A stretch of DNA of 64,000 nucleotides from Selenomonadales bacterium 4137-cl (GCA_032334055.1 JAUOZS010000001.1:1-64000); one strand, 5' to 3'. Positions 24,437 through 32,908 are shown, numbered from the stretch's first letter. Program-made: numbers and translations. The notes: generated from the sequence alone by a model not told the origin.

Positions 24437-24991
24437 ATGAACAAGGCCTTGTTGTTGTTGTTGGCACTAATCGTGATGGTTGTCGCAGGCGGTATCGGCG
24501 GCTATAACGATCTGGTCGGCGCCAATGAAAACGTTGACGGCAAGTGGAGCCAGATTGATACTCAACTCCAACGCCGCGCCGATTTAATCCCCAACCTGGT
24601 GAATTCGGTTAAGGGCTATGCGGCGCACGAACAGCAGGCTATCCAGGCTGTGGCCGACGCCCGGGCAAAACTGGCGGGGGCGCAGGGACCGGCAGCCAAG
24701 GCGCAAGCCAATGGCGAACTCAGCGGTGCCCTTAACAGGCTGCTGGTGGTGGCCGAGAATTACCCCAATTTGAAAGCTGACGCGAACTTCCAGTCGCTCA
24801 TGAACGAGCTGAGCGGAACGGAGAACCGGATTGCCGCCGCCCGCAAGGATTACAACGATTCGGTCCAGGTCTTCAACGGCAGGATTCGCTCCTTCCCGAC
24901 CAACTTGTACGCCCGCGCTGTCGGCTTCGGCCCCAAGGATTATTTCCGGGCGGATGAAGGCGCGAAGCAGGTGCCCCGGGTCAAATTCTAA
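24437..24991 (+). CDS. lemA: LemA family protein
   Basis: An N-terminal membrane helix (ALLLLLALIVMVVAGGIGGY) is followed by the coiled helical LemA core with NENVDGKWSQIDTQLQRRADLIPNLVNSVKGYA and EDNxxxA-like segments. LemA proteins are membrane proteins of unclear function that are very often paired with TPM-domain proteins, as here. ATG 24437; 184 aa. The TPM gene starts 18 bases after its stop. Confidence 0.9.
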   Translation: MNKALLLLLALIVMVVAGGIGGYNDLVGANENVDGKWSQIDTQLQRRADLIPNLVNSVKGYAAHEQQAIQAVADARAKLAGAQGPAAKAQANGELSGALNRLLVVAENYPNLKADANFQSLMNELSGTENRIAAARKDYNDSVQVFNGRIRSFPTNLYARAVGFGPKDYFRADEGAKQVPRVKF

Positions 24992-25009
24992 CGGCGAGCT
25001 GGTGATTTT

Positions 25010-25777
25010 ATGAGAAAGTGGCTGGCCCGACTTGTATTGGGAACAGTTTTCCTGCTGGCGACCAGCGGAGCCGTAACTTCGGCCCAGATACAGATTCCCC
25101 CGGCCCCGACGGGCAACGGCCTCTATGTCCAGGATAATGCCGGCGTGTTAGCTGCTGCAACCAAACACAAAATCAATAGGCTGGGGGCGGCCATAGCTGA
25201 AAAAACAACTGCCCAGCTAGTCGTGGTGACAGTGAATACGCTGGACGGACAGCCGATTGAAGAATATTCACGGGAACTTTTGCGGCGATGGGGTATTGGG
25301 GACAAAACGGCAAACAACGGTATGCTGGTTTTGATCTCCGTGCAGGAACGCAAAGCGCGCATCGAAGTGGGCTACGGCCTCGAAGGAGCGCTGCCAGACG
25401 CCAAAGCCGGCGCTGTGCTGGACGATGCGATGATGCCGTATTTCCGGCAGGGTGACTATGACCGCGGGGTTCTGACCGGCTATTCGGCCCTGGCAAGCAT
25501 TGTAGCGAAGGAGTACAACGTTGATTTAGCCCGGGCGCCGCCAAACGTCACGGCGAAAAAGGGCGGCGGGCTTAATGAACTATGGCGGGGCTTCCCCTGG
25601 TGGCTGCAACTGCTGAGCATCACCGGGGCCTTCATCCTCATCGCTATCGATTGGGCATTCCTGGGTGGCAGATTGACCTTCCTTGCTCTTGCCCTGTTGA
25701 ATTCGCGGGGGAGAGGCTCCCGCGGCGGCTTCGGCGGCGGATCAGGCGGCGGCGGCGGAGCCGGCCGCGGCTGGTGA
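25010..25777 (+). CDS. TPM-domain membrane protein, YgcG-like
   Basis: A signal peptide (to about residue 25) precedes a TPM (TLP18.3/Psb32/MOLO-1) domain at 35-175 with GLYVQDNAGVLAAATKHKINRLGAAIAEKTTAQLVVVTV and GMLVLISVQERKARIEVGYGLEG. One membrane helix follows, and the protein ends in a glycine-rich tail (SRGGFGGGSGGGGGAGRGW), as in YgcG. It pairs with LemA; such pairs are associated with envelope maintenance and stress. 255 aa. Confidence 0.85.
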   Translation: MRKWLARLVLGTVFLLATSGAVTSAQIQIPPAPTGNGLYVQDNAGVLAAATKHKINRLGAAIAEKTTAQLVVVTVNTLDGQPIEEYSRELLRRWGIGDKTANNGMLVLISVQERKARIEVGYGLEGALPDAKAGAVLDDAMMPYFRQGDYDRGVLTGYSALASIVAKEYNVDLARAPPNVTAKKGGGLNELWRGFPWWLQLLSITGAFILIAIDWAFLGGRLTFLALALLNSRGRGSRGGFGGGSGGGGGAGRGW

Positions 25778-25834
25778 ATGGTATCGATTGAAAATTTTTC
25801 GGGTTTCATGTCCAAAGCATAAGGAGGGGAAGGC

Positions 25835-26110
25835 ATGTCCAATATTCAGGAGCCTGACAAGAAAAAAGAAGATTGCCACGGCGGGAAAGGCGGTCACAGC
25901 GGGTTCAAGCATGGCTTGATGATGCTTTTGTGCTGTCTCGTGCCGCTGGGACTGGCATTCGCATTGAATGCGATGGGTTACGGCACGATCGCCGGTTACC
26001 TGGTTTTCCTGCTGTGCCCGCTCATGCATATTTTTATGATGCGCGGCATGTTTAAAGGGAAAAGCCGCGAGCAGGACAACGCGGCATCCATGGCCGAGAA
26101 AGGAGCCTAG
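25835..26110 (+). CDS. small membrane protein, DUF2933-like
   Basis: The 91-aa product starts with a His/Lys-rich tail (KKKEDCHGGKGGHSGFKHG), then two membrane helices (LMMLLCCLVPLGLAFALNAMG and GYLVFLLCPLMHIFMMRGMF). His, Cys and Met clusters around the helices match DUF2933-type proteins often found with copper or heavy-metal genes. AAGGAGGGG precedes ATG 25835. Likely in the lemA operon. Confidence 0.65.
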   Translation: MSNIQEPDKKKEDCHGGKGGHSGFKHGLMMLLCCLVPLGLAFALNAMGYGTIAGYLVFLLCPLMHIFMMRGMFKGKSREQDNAASMAEKGA

Positions 26111-26112
26111 GG

Positions 26113-26301
26113 ATGGAAGAAGCTGTAGTTCACGCATATCGTATGGCCAGATCAAAGGATCTCTTCACAATTACACAGATACTGGAAAAGCTTCTGCGGC
26201 AAAAAAAGGCGGCCTCCGCGACAGCCTATGAAATCACCATCGGGCAAGTCCGCGACATTCTACAACGGCGAAGGCTGAAATACTATTCTCAGCAGACCTA
26301 G
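26113..26301 (+). CDS. hypothetical protein, 62 aa
   Basis: ATG 26113 lies 2 bases after the preceding stop, with AAAGGAG upstream, so coupling is likely. The product is basic and helical (LFTITQILEKLLRQKKAASA). No family recognised. Confidence 0.5.
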   Translation: MEEAVVHAYRMARSKDLFTITQILEKLLRQKKAASATAYEITIGQVRDILQRRRLKYYSQQT

Positions 26302-26362
26302 CAACCGACAGCAGTAACCTTTGTGCAATTGGAAGCTACTAAGGCAGAAGGGAATGAATGAT

Positions 26363-26773
26363 ATGGATTGGGGCAATCTGGGGTACATTGTAGTGTTCGG
26401 AGCTATGGCTTTTATGATGTTCCGGGGCGGCGGCTGCTGCGGCGGCGGCCATCGCGGGGGGCACAACGACGGCCGTAACGGTTCGCATAGCGGCCATGGC
26501 GGCTGTTGCGGGGGAGGCTCCGTTCCCGAGCACCAGCCCAGGCAGACGGGAAACATGGCGGAGAACGCCACCACGACCCGGTTTGGTGTCACAGGGATGA
26601 CCTGTCAGCACTGTGCGGGGACTATCGAGAAAGCGCTGCTCGCCACGGCCGGGGTCAATGGTGCCAGGGTCTCGCTTGCGGATAAAACAGCAGAAGTGAC
26701 TTTCGATCCGGCCGTTGTTACCGTCGAAGACTTGAAAAGAACTGTCCGGGAGGCCGGTTACCAGCCGCAATAG
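26363..26773 (+). CDS. membrane-anchored HMA (CopZ-like) metal-binding protein
   Basis: An N-terminal membrane helix (LGYIVVFGAMAFMMFRGG) leads to a Cys/His/Gly-rich stretch (GGCCGGGHRGGHN, GGCCGGGS), then a heavy-metal-associated domain (about 75-135) with the copper-binding motif GMTCQHC and VTFDPAVVTVEDLKRTVREAGY. It probably binds Cu(I) at the membrane and may hand it to a pump or storage protein not encoded here. ATG 26363 gives about 9 bases from GAAGGGA; ATG 26354 is directly against it. Confidence 0.85.
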   Translation: MDWGNLGYIVVFGAMAFMMFRGGGCCGGGHRGGHNDGRNGSHSGHGGCCGGGSVPEHQPRQTGNMAENATTTRFGVTGMTCQHCAGTIEKALLATAGVNGARVSLADKTAEVTFDPAVVTVEDLKRTVREAGYQPQ

Positions 26774-26793
26774 ACACAGCAGGGAGGTAAAAG

Positions 26794-27618
26794 ATGCACC
26801 CAATACTATTCACAATAGGTGATTTTCATATCCGCGTATGGGGGATCATGGTGGGTCTCGGTATTATCGCCGGTTATCTGCTGGTTGTCCGGTTGGCGAA
26901 AGGCAGCCGGTTTACCGAGGAGATACTGACGGAATACCTGCTCTATGGGACGATCGCCGGCTTTGTCGGCGCCAGGGTGTGGGAAATCGTCTTCACCTGG
27001 CAAAACTATGCCGCTGAGCCGATTCGGGCCCTGATGTTCTGGCAGGGTGGCCTGTCTATCCAGGGAGCGGTGGTTGCCAACGTGCTGCTGGCGTGGTGGT
27101 ATATGCGCCGGAAAAAGCTATCGTTCCGGCAATTCGCCGACCTGGGCGCCATCGGCCTGATCCTGGGACAGGCTTTCGGCCGCATCGGCTGCTTCTTCAA
27201 CGGGGACGCGTACGGTATGCCGACCGACGCCTGGTACGGGGTGATCTACCAGCCGGGCACACCGGCCTATAACGCCTGGGGGCCGAAGCCGCTGGTGCCG
27301 GCCGAACTGTTCGAAGCTATTCTGGACTTTGGCATCCTGGCCATCCTTTTGCTGATATTTCGCCGCAAGAAATTTGACGGCCAGGTGGCTTTGTGGTACT
27401 TCATCCTTTACTCCACGGCTCGGTTTTTCCTGGAGTTTCTCCGCGCCGACAGCCTCATGATCGGCGAACTTAAGGCCGCCCAGGTTACCGCGGCTCTGAT
27501 GGCGGCAATTGCCGGGGGCGGGCTGCTATGGATGATGAACAGGCCGGCTCCGCTGATGGCGGTGCCGTCGTCGAAACAGCGGGCCAGTAAGAAGCGGCGT
27601 CTGGCTCCCATTAAGTAA
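26794..27618 (+). CDS. lgt: prolipoprotein diacylglyceryl transferase
   Basis: Lgt adds the diacylglyceryl group to the lipobox Cys of prolipoproteins in the inner membrane. The 274-aa product has seven helices and the signature GRIGCFFNGDAYG, preceded by QGGLSIQGA and the His-containing IGDFHIRVWG start. A basic C-terminal tail (SKQRASKKRRL) is extra. Its presence between metal-related genes is unusual; it may be a second copy for the lipoproteins here. Confidence 0.92.
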   Translation: MHPILFTIGDFHIRVWGIMVGLGIIAGYLLVVRLAKGSRFTEEILTEYLLYGTIAGFVGARVWEIVFTWQNYAAEPIRALMFWQGGLSIQGAVVANVLLAWWYMRRKKLSFRQFADLGAIGLILGQAFGRIGCFFNGDAYGMPTDAWYGVIYQPGTPAYNAWGPKPLVPAELFEAILDFGILAILLLIFRRKKFDGQVALWYFILYSTARFFLEFLRADSLMIGELKAAQVTAALMAAIAGGGLLWMMNRPAPLMAVPSSKQRASKKRRLAPIK

Positions 27619-27648
27619 CTTAAGAAGAATCGGAAGGAGAAATGCAGA

Positions 27649-28305
27649 TTGGCTGAGTATGGACTATGGCCGTTGGTGCTCATAAACACATTGATATTCG
27701 TGGTATTCGCCTTCAGTTTCGCGCGGCCCCGCACAGGGCGGGATTGGCGTTCCTTCGGGGCATTCGCGGCGTTCATCGTCGCCCTGTTTACGGAGATGTA
27801 CGGCTTCCCGCTCACTCTTTATCTGTTGTCGGGCTGGCTGGGGAGCAAATACCCCCAATTGGCCATGTTTTCGCACAATGGGGGCCATCTTTGGTATACC
27901 GTGTTCGGCCTCAAGGGCGATCCACACCAATACCCAATCCACGCACTGAGCGATTGGCTGATCATGGGCGGCATGCTGTTCTTGGCGGTAACCTGGCGGT
28001 ACCTGTACAAGGCTCAACGGGAAGGTAGAGTGGCCACCAATGGTCCTTACGCTTTCGTGCGTCATCCCCAGTACGTAGCCTTTATCACGATCATGGCGGG
28101 CTTCCTGATCCAGTGGCCAACCATCCTGACTGTACCGATGTTCCCCATTTTGGTATATATGTATATCCGCCTCGCCAGGCTGGAGGAAAAAGAGTCACTC
28201 GCCTACTTCGGCGAGGAGTACGCCAAGTATATGGCGGCGACGCCGGGCTTTTTCCCCAAACTGCCGCGCTTTCTCAGGATGAGAGAAGCCGACAAGAAGC
28301 TCTGA
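27649..28305 (+). CDS. isoprenylcysteine carboxyl methyltransferase-family membrane protein
   Basis: Five or so helices and the C-terminal motif VATNGPYAFVRHPQYVAFI with EEKESLAYFGEEYAKYMAATPGFFP are the hallmarks of the ICMT/PEMT-type membrane methyltransferase superfamily. The substrate in bacteria is usually unknown. The TTG start at 27649 is favoured by AAGGAG 9 bases upstream. 218 aa; co-directional with lgt, 30 bases after it. Confidence 0.8.
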   Translation: MAEYGLWPLVLINTLIFVVFAFSFARPRTGRDWRSFGAFAAFIVALFTEMYGFPLTLYLLSGWLGSKYPQLAMFSHNGGHLWYTVFGLKGDPHQYPIHALSDWLIMGGMLFLAVTWRYLYKAQREGRVATNGPYAFVRHPQYVAFITIMAGFLIQWPTILTVPMFPILVYMYIRLARLEEKESLAYFGEEYAKYMAATPGFFPKLPRFLRMREADKKL

Positions 28306-28320
28306 GCAGGAGGATAGGTT

Positions 28321-28443
28321 GTGGAACAACAGCAGCAGGAGGAGCTTACTCCCGCCCAGCAGACGATATTGCAGGGGCTGAAATATGGGGCCTATGTTGC
28401 CGTCTTTATGGCGATGGTCTGGATTATGCACGGCCCGCAATAA
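28321..28443 (+). CDS. small membrane protein, 40 aa
   Basis: GTG 28321 follows AGGAGG by 8 bases and lies 15 bases after the methyltransferase stop. The product (MEQQQQEELTPAQQTILQGL, then KYGAYVAVFMAMVWIMHGPQ) has one membrane helix after a Gln/Glu-rich start. Family unknown. Confidence 0.55.
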   Translation: MEQQQQEELTPAQQTILQGLKYGAYVAVFMAMVWIMHGPQ

Positions 28444-28492
28444 CAGCTAGAAATAGCAATATAGCTTTTGCTTGCAAGGAGGTGAAAAACCA

Positions 28493-28567
28493 ATGACGTG
28501 GATGGTGCTTCGTCCGGTGACCCATTGCAAAGAGGGACACTCTATCCAGTCCCGGGCAGGACGGTAA
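28493..28567 (+). CDS. possible 24-residue peptide
   Basis: A strong AGGAGGTG lies 8 bases before ATG 28493, opening a 24-codon frame (MTWMVLRPVTHCKEGHSIQS and four more) with a Cys and two His. Only the binding site supports it. A terminator follows at 28582. Confidence 0.35.
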   Translation: MTWMVLRPVTHCKEGHSIQSRAGR

Positions 28568-28581
28568 AAGGCCCGTGTCCA

Positions 28582-28617
28582 GCAAACCGGCACGGCTAAA
28601 TTGCCGTGCCGGTTTGT
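28582..28617. terminator. bidirectional terminator between convergent genes
   Basis: GCAAACCGGCACGGC pairs with GCCGTGCCGGTTTG around a 6-base loop, ending 18 bases before the minus-strand DUF1540 gene. Confidence 0.65.
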
Positions 28618-28634
28618 CAGCTAACCTGGCCGTT

Positions 28635-28784
28635 TCATTTGGATTTGAACGTGCTGCAGCAGGTTCCGTCAGGAGACTTAACCTGCCGGTCGCCGCTTGA
28701 CATAACCTCAATGCCGTCGGCGTGGCACTCGAATTTCTGATTGTAATGGCATTCCTCGCACATACATTTCATTACCTTGGACAT
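28635..28784 (-). CDS. DUF1540 domain small cysteine-rich protein, 49 aa
   Basis: ATG 28784-28782 on the minus strand has AGGAGGTG 6 bases upstream. The 49-residue product (MSKVMKCMCEECHYNQKFEC, HADGIEVMSS, TCCSTFKSK) has the DUF1540 cysteine pattern. A longer frame exists upstream but has no binding site. It is a paralogue of the 609-770 product. Confidence 0.8.
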   Translation of the reverse strand: MSKVMKCMCEECHYNQKFECHADGIEVMSSGDRQVKSPDGTCCSTFKSK

Positions 28785-28871
28785 GACAACACCTCCTGAT
28801 AAGTAGTATTTCCGGGTGGATGTCGACACATGTGCTAGGTTAAAACACTTTTCACAACGAGCATATTTAAG

Positions 28872-28974
28872 TTTAGCCGAATCCACAAGGAGCGGGGGAA
28901 CCGATTATGAGGGGTGAAGCAGTGATGCAGGGAGAGCCTTTTGCCCTAACCCGGCAGCTAACTCCGTAGGCTTG
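28872..28974 (+). ncRNA. c-di-AMP riboswitch (ydaO-yuaA type)
   Basis: The segment contains the conserved ydaO elements in order: GCCGAATCC, GAGCGGGGGAACC, GGGGTGAAGC, GGGAGAGCC, CCCTAACCCGGCAGCTAACTCCGTAGGC. AGCC near 28875 and GGCT near 28969 can close the outer stem. Such riboswitches turn genes off at high c-di-AMP and are often placed before cell-wall hydrolases, as here before the NlpC/P60 gene. Confidence 0.85.
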
Positions 28975-28986
28975 GAAGGGCGAGAG

Positions 28987-29676
28987 ATGAAGGAATACAG
29001 AGCGAAGTTGGCAAGTCTGCCCTTGCTTTTCGGGATGGTTTTGTTTTTGTTTGCCGTTCCGGGCCAAGCCGCGTCGCTGCTGCAATATAGCGACAAGGGC
29101 GAAGAAGTGGCCAAGCTCCAGGAGCGTCTCGGGACATTGGGGTTTTACGCCGGGGTTAACGACGGTATCTTTGGCGAGGAAACCAAGCAGGCCGTCAAGT
29201 CGTTCCAGCGGTCATTCAATCTGGACGCTGACGGTATCGTCGGACAGGCTACCTGGAAGGCGCTGCGGGACGCCAGACCGGCGGTCAGCCGCTATCGAAG
29301 CGGAAGCCTGCTCGCTGAGCAGATTATCCGGACGACCATGAAATACCGGGGTGTTCCGTACTTATGGGGAGGGACTACTCCTGCGGGATTTGACTGCTCC
29401 GGGTTTACCCAGTTCGTTCTTGCCCAATATGGAATCAAGTTACCCAGGACCGCCGACCTTCAATATCAGGCTGGTATACCGGTGGGCTATTCCCAGCTCA
29501 GCCCGGGCGATTTGGTGTTTTTTAGCACGTATGAACCGGGGCCTTCTCATAACGGGATATACATCGGCAACGGATATTTCATCAGTGCCACGTCAAGCCG
29601 CGGGGTGGCGGTAGACCCGTTGGCAAGTCCCTACTGGAAAGCGCGCTACATAGGGGCCCGGAGAATTATCAGATAG
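28987..29676 (+). CDS. exported NlpC/P60 endopeptidase with peptidoglycan-binding domain
   Basis: A signal peptide (to about residue 28) is followed by a PG_binding_1 domain (SDKGEEVAKLQERLGTLGFYAGVNDGIFG) and an NlpC/P60 cysteine peptidase with Cys137 in GFDCSGFTQF and the His of PSHNGIYIGNG. It should cleave peptide stems of peptidoglycan in the periplasm or wall. ATG 28987 follows GGAAGGG by 7 bases; 229 aa. Controlled by the c-di-AMP riboswitch immediately upstream. Confidence 0.92.
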   Translation: MKEYRAKLASLPLLFGMVLFLFAVPGQAASLLQYSDKGEEVAKLQERLGTLGFYAGVNDGIFGEETKQAVKSFQRSFNLDADGIVGQATWKALRDARPAVSRYRSGSLLAEQIIRTTMKYRGVPYLWGGTTPAGFDCSGFTQFVLAQYGIKLPRTADLQYQAGIPVGYSQLSPGDLVFFSTYEPGPSHNGIYIGNGYFISATSSRGVAVDPLASPYWKARYIGARRIIR

Positions 29677-29780
29677 CAATACACTAAATTTTCATAGTTC
29701 CTCCACGGCACCATTATCGTTCCGGTAGGTCGCTTACCGTCTGCGGCGTCGGGAATAGGTGAGCAATCGGTACAAAAGTG

Positions 29781-29809
29781 TTGACAGTATCCGCGGCCCG
29801 TGTTAATAT
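29781..29809 (+). promoter_or_regulatory. promoter of the first SAM-riboswitch transcript
   Basis: TTGACA (29781-29786) and TAATAT (29804-29809) are 17 bases apart, directly upstream of the riboswitch. Confidence 0.75.
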
Positions 29810-29830
29810 CAAAAACAATTAAATCAACTA

Positions 29831-29935
29831 CTCTTATCGAGAGAGGTCGAGGGACTGGCCCGATGACACCCGGCAACCGGCGGCGACGCAGTGGTGCCAA
29901 ATCCAGCAGGAGCAATCCTGGCAGATGAGAGGAGA
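29831..29935 (+). ncRNA. SAM-I (S-box) riboswitch, copy 1
   Basis: The aptamer has the S-box landmarks CTTATCGAGAGAGG, GGACTGGCCC, GATGACACCCGGCAACC, the variable stem and the closing GATGAGAGGAG. A terminator (29951-29979) follows, so high SAM stops transcription of metQNI. The 115-base segment 29830-29944 is identical to 32758-32872. Confidence 0.95.
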
Positions 29936-29950
29936 GGGATATTGCAATTA

Positions 29951-29979
29951 AACGCCCTTCCTCGAAGGGCGTTTTTTTA
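29951..29979 (+). terminator. expression-platform terminator of SAM riboswitch 1
   Basis: ACGCCCTTC pairs with GAAGGGCGT across a 3-base loop, followed by seven T residues. Confidence 0.9.
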
Positions 29980-29990
29980 ATACCCGCATA

Positions 29991-30062
29991 TACAGGCTTG
30001 GCTGATCAGACACACTGAAGGCCGAGGCTATCCCGGCAGGGGCAGCCTTGGCCTTTTCATTT
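29991..30062 (+). promoter_or_regulatory. unrecognised attenuator-like leader element, copy A
   Basis: GCTGATCAG (30001-30009) followed by ACTGAAGGC, GAGG, TCCCG and CAGGG matches copy B at 33422-33486 at about 38 of 45 positions. The element ends in a terminator-type hairpin (AAGGCCGAGGCT with AGCCTTGGCCTT, then TTTTC). It lies between the SAM terminator and metQ. I recognise no known riboswitch class. Confidence 0.5.
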
Positions 30063-30143
30063 TCAGCAAGCGACGAGGAGGCGGTAAGGTACGAATTTTT
30101 CCGGTTAAACCAGATTCACCAGCAAAGAAATGGAGGAGAAATG

Positions 30144-30962
30144 ATGAAGAAAGTAGCTTCGGTAGTGGCGATTATAGGAATCGTGGCGACGCTGGTGGCT
30201 GGGTGCGGCGGCCAAAAGGCGGCCTCGCCCTCCCCGACGGAGAAAAAGAGTATCAAGGTGGGCGTGACCGCCGGCCCGCACGCCGAAATCATGGAGACGG
30301 TGAAAAAGATTGCTGCCAAGGACGGGCTAGAGATCCAAATAATTGAGTTCAGCGATTACATTACGCCCAACGTCGCTCTCAGCCAGGGTGACATCGACGC
30401 CAACAGCTACCAGCACCAACCGTTCCTGGACAATCAGGTCAAGGACCGCAAGTACAAGATCGTCTCCATCGGCAAGACGGTGATCTTCCCGATGGGCGTT
30501 TACTCGAAGAAGATCAAGAATTTAGCCGACGTGAAGAATGGGGCGACGGTCGCTATTCCCAACGATCCCAGCAACGGCGGCCGGGCGCTGCTACTCCTGG
30601 AGAAGGCCAACCTTATCGAGCTGAAACCCGAGGCGGGCATCAAGGCTACGGTCGCCGACATCACCGCCAACCCGAAAAGCATCAAGATCAAGGAAATCGA
30701 CGCCGCCCAGATTCCGCGGTCGCTCGACGATGTGGACGTCGCCGCCATCAATACCAACTATGCCATTTTGGCTGGGCTCGTCCCCACCAAGGACGCGCTT
30801 GCGATCGAAAACGCCGATTCGCCTTATGCGAACGTGATTGCAGTAAGGACGAAGGACAAAGACAACGCAGCTTTCCAGAAACTCCTGAAGGCTTACCATT
30901 CGGCGGAAGTCAAGCATTGGATCGAGGAGAAGTACAAGGGCACGTTTGTCCCGACCTGGTAG
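30144..30962 (+). CDS. metQ: methionine ABC transporter substrate-binding lipoprotein
   Basis: The 272-aa product has a lipobox (LVAGCGG) and the NlpA/MetQ signature GVTAGPHAEIMETVKKIAAKDGLEIQIIEFSDY and DIDANSYQHQPFLDN. It captures L- or D-methionine for MetNI. The start is ATG 30144 (5 bases after GGAGGAG) or ATG 30141. It lies downstream of a SAM riboswitch and the unnamed element A, so transcription is doubly attenuated. Confidence 0.95.
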   Translation: MKKVASVVAIIGIVATLVAGCGGQKAASPSPTEKKSIKVGVTAGPHAEIMETVKKIAAKDGLEIQIIEFSDYITPNVALSQGDIDANSYQHQPFLDNQVKDRKYKIVSIGKTVIFPMGVYSKKIKNLADVKNGATVAIPNDPSNGGRALLLLEKANLIELKPEAGIKATVADITANPKSIKIKEIDAAQIPRSLDDVDVAAINTNYAILAGLVPTKDALAIENADSPYANVIAVRTKDKDNAAFQKLLKAYHSAEVKHWIEEKYKGTFVPTW

Positions 30963-30997
30963 CATGGTCCGGATGCACGGAATAGGAGAGAGAGTAG

Positions 30998-32056
30998 ATG
31001 ATCAAGTTAGCGGGAATCGAGAAGGAATACCGCGGGACGGCCGGGCCGATCAGGGCGCTGCAAGGCGTCGACCTCGGCGTGCGGGCCGGCGAGATTTACG
31101 GCATCATCGGCAAGAGCGGCGCGGGGAAAAGTACGCTCATCCGTTGCATCAACATGCTGGAAAAGCCGACCGCCGGTCGGGTAACGGTGGATGGCGAGGA
31201 ACTGACGACCTTGTCGGACCGGCAACTGCGCGAGGTCCGCAAGAAGATCGGCATGATTTTTCAGCATTTCAACCTGATCTCCTGCCGGACGGTGTTGGAA
31301 AATGTGGCCTTCCCGCTCGAACTGGCCGGGAAGAGCCGTCAGGAGATCGCGGCCGAGGTATTGCCGCTGCTGGAGTTGGTCGGCCTCGCCGACCGCAGGG
31401 ACCAGTACCCGGCGCAGCTTAGCGGCGGGCAGAAGCAGCGGGTGGCCATCGCCCGGGCGCTGGCTAACAAGCCCAAGGTGCTGCTGTGCGACGAGGCTAC
31501 GTCAGCCCTTGATCCGCAGACGACGCGGGCGATTCTCGAACTGCTGAGAGACATCAACCGCAAGCTGCAGCTGACCATCGTGCTTATCACCCACGAGATG
31601 CAGGTCATCAAGGAGATCTGCGACCGGGTGGCGGTTATAGAGGACGGCACCATCATCGAGCAAGGGGCGGTGATCGACCTGTTCGTTAGACCGCAGACGG
31701 CCACGACGCGCGAATTCGTTCGCACTATTATTAATCACGAACTGCCCGCCATCCTCACCGCCCACGACTTTTCCCCCCTTCCGCACGATGGCAGCAGTCT
31801 GATGCTACGGATAATCTTCCTGGGCGGCTCGGCCGAAGAGCCGGTTATCGCCCAGATCATCCGTAAATTCAACATCGAAGTGAATATTCTGTTCGGCAAT
31901 ATCGACACCATCCAGGATACCCTCTTCGGCACTTTAGTCGTGGAACTGGCCGGCGAGCAGGCGGCCATCAAAAGCGCGCTGCATTATCTCCAGACGCACG
32001 ATCTCGGAATAGAGGTGATTGGTTATGTCGCAAGACATCATCGGATTACTGGCTGA
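30998..32056 (+). CDS. metN: methionine ABC transporter ATP-binding protein
   Basis: The ATPase has Walker A GKSGAGKST, signature LSGGQKQR and Walker B LLCDEATSALD. A C-terminal NIL domain (about 265-345) allosterically senses methionine in characterised homologues. 352 aa from ATG 30998 with GGAGAGAG upstream. The end overlaps metI by 32 bases. Confidence 0.97.
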   Translation: MIKLAGIEKEYRGTAGPIRALQGVDLGVRAGEIYGIIGKSGAGKSTLIRCINMLEKPTAGRVTVDGEELTTLSDRQLREVRKKIGMIFQHFNLISCRTVLENVAFPLELAGKSRQEIAAEVLPLLELVGLADRRDQYPAQLSGGQKQRVAIARALANKPKVLLCDEATSALDPQTTRAILELLRDINRKLQLTIVLITHEMQVIKEICDRVAVIEDGTIIEQGAVIDLFVRPQTATTREFVRTIINHELPAILTAHDFSPLPHDGSSLMLRIIFLGGSAEEPVIAQIIRKFNIEVNILFGNIDTIQDTLFGTLVVELAGEQAAIKSALHYLQTHDLGIEVIGYVARHHRITG

Positions 32057-32678
32057 TTCGCTGCTGGAGACGCTCTATATGGTGGGCGTATCGGCGCTGG
32101 TAGCGGTGCTGGCGGGAATCCCCCTCGGTATCGTGCTGGTGACGACCGGCAGGGGCCACATCATGGAGCACGGGAAGTTCAACGCGGTGCTAGGGGGCAT
32201 CGTAAACGCCACCCGCTCGACGCCTTTCATCATCCTGATGGTGGCGATCATCCCCCTGACGCGGGAGATCGCCGGCACGTCGATCGGTACGAACGCCGCT
32301 ATCGTACCCCTCAGCATCGCGGCCATCCCATTTCTGGCGCGGATTGTCGAGGCGGCAATCCGCGAGGTGGATCACGGTGTCATTGAGGCGGCCCAGGCGA
32401 TGGGGGCGTCGCCGCTGCAGATTATCCGCAAGGTGCTCATTCCCGAGGCACTCCCCGCGCTCGTGCTCGGCGTTACCATCACGGTCGTCAGCCTGATCGG
32501 GTATTCGGCCATGGCGGGAGCGGTCGGCGGCGGCGGTCTGGGTGATTTGGCGATCCGCTACGGTTATCAGCGTTTCCGGCCGGATGTTATGCTGTCGACA
32601 GTCGTCACCCTGATCGCGACGGTGCAGGTCGTCCAGTCCTGCGGCGACAGGCTGGCGAGGGGCCTGAACAAACGCTGA
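32025..32678 (+). CDS. metI: methionine ABC transporter permease
   Basis: The 217-aa membrane protein has five helices and the EAA-loop EAAQAMGASPLQIIRKVLIPEALP that contacts MetN. ATG 32025 lies after GAGGTG and inside metN, so the genes are translationally coupled. Confidence 0.95.
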   Translation: MSQDIIGLLADSLLETLYMVGVSALVAVLAGIPLGIVLVTTGRGHIMEHGKFNAVLGGIVNATRSTPFIILMVAIIPLTREIAGTSIGTNAAIVPLSIAAIPFLARIVEAAIREVDHGVIEAAQAMGASPLQIIRKVLIPEALPALVLGVTITVVSLIGYSAMAGAVGGGGLGDLAIRYGYQRFRPDVMLSTVVTLIATVQVVQSCGDRLARGLNKR

Positions 32679-32708
32679 CGCCGCAGGGGAAATAGGTTTA
32701 TTCTGATA

Positions 32709-32737
32709 TTGACTTTGTTTATAATTCCGTGTAATAT
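32709..32737 (+). promoter_or_regulatory. promoter of the second SAM-riboswitch transcript
   Basis: TTGACT (32709-32714) and TAATAT (32732-32737) are 17 bases apart. Confidence 0.75.
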
Positions 32738-32758
32738 GTTAAGCAATCGAATAGAACA

Positions 32759-32862
32759 CTCTTATCGAGAGAGGTCGAGGGACTGGCCCGATGACACCCG
32801 GCAACCGGCGGCGACGCAGTGGTGCCAAATCCAGCAGGAGCAATCCTGGCAGATGAGAGGAG
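32759..32862 (+). ncRNA. SAM-I (S-box) riboswitch, copy 2
   Basis: Identical aptamer to copy 1 over 115 bases (32758-32872). The terminator (32879-32908) differs, so only the aptamer has been duplicated or converted. It controls the two yezD-type genes. Confidence 0.95.
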
Positions 32863-32878
32863 AGGGATATTGAAGATG

Positions 32879-32908
32879 AGTCCTTTCCTCCGGGGAGGGA
32901 CTTTTTTG
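32879..32908 (+). terminator. expression-platform terminator of SAM riboswitch 2
   Basis: AGTCC and CCTC on the left pair with GAGG and GGACT on the right, followed by TTTTTT. Confidence 0.8.
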
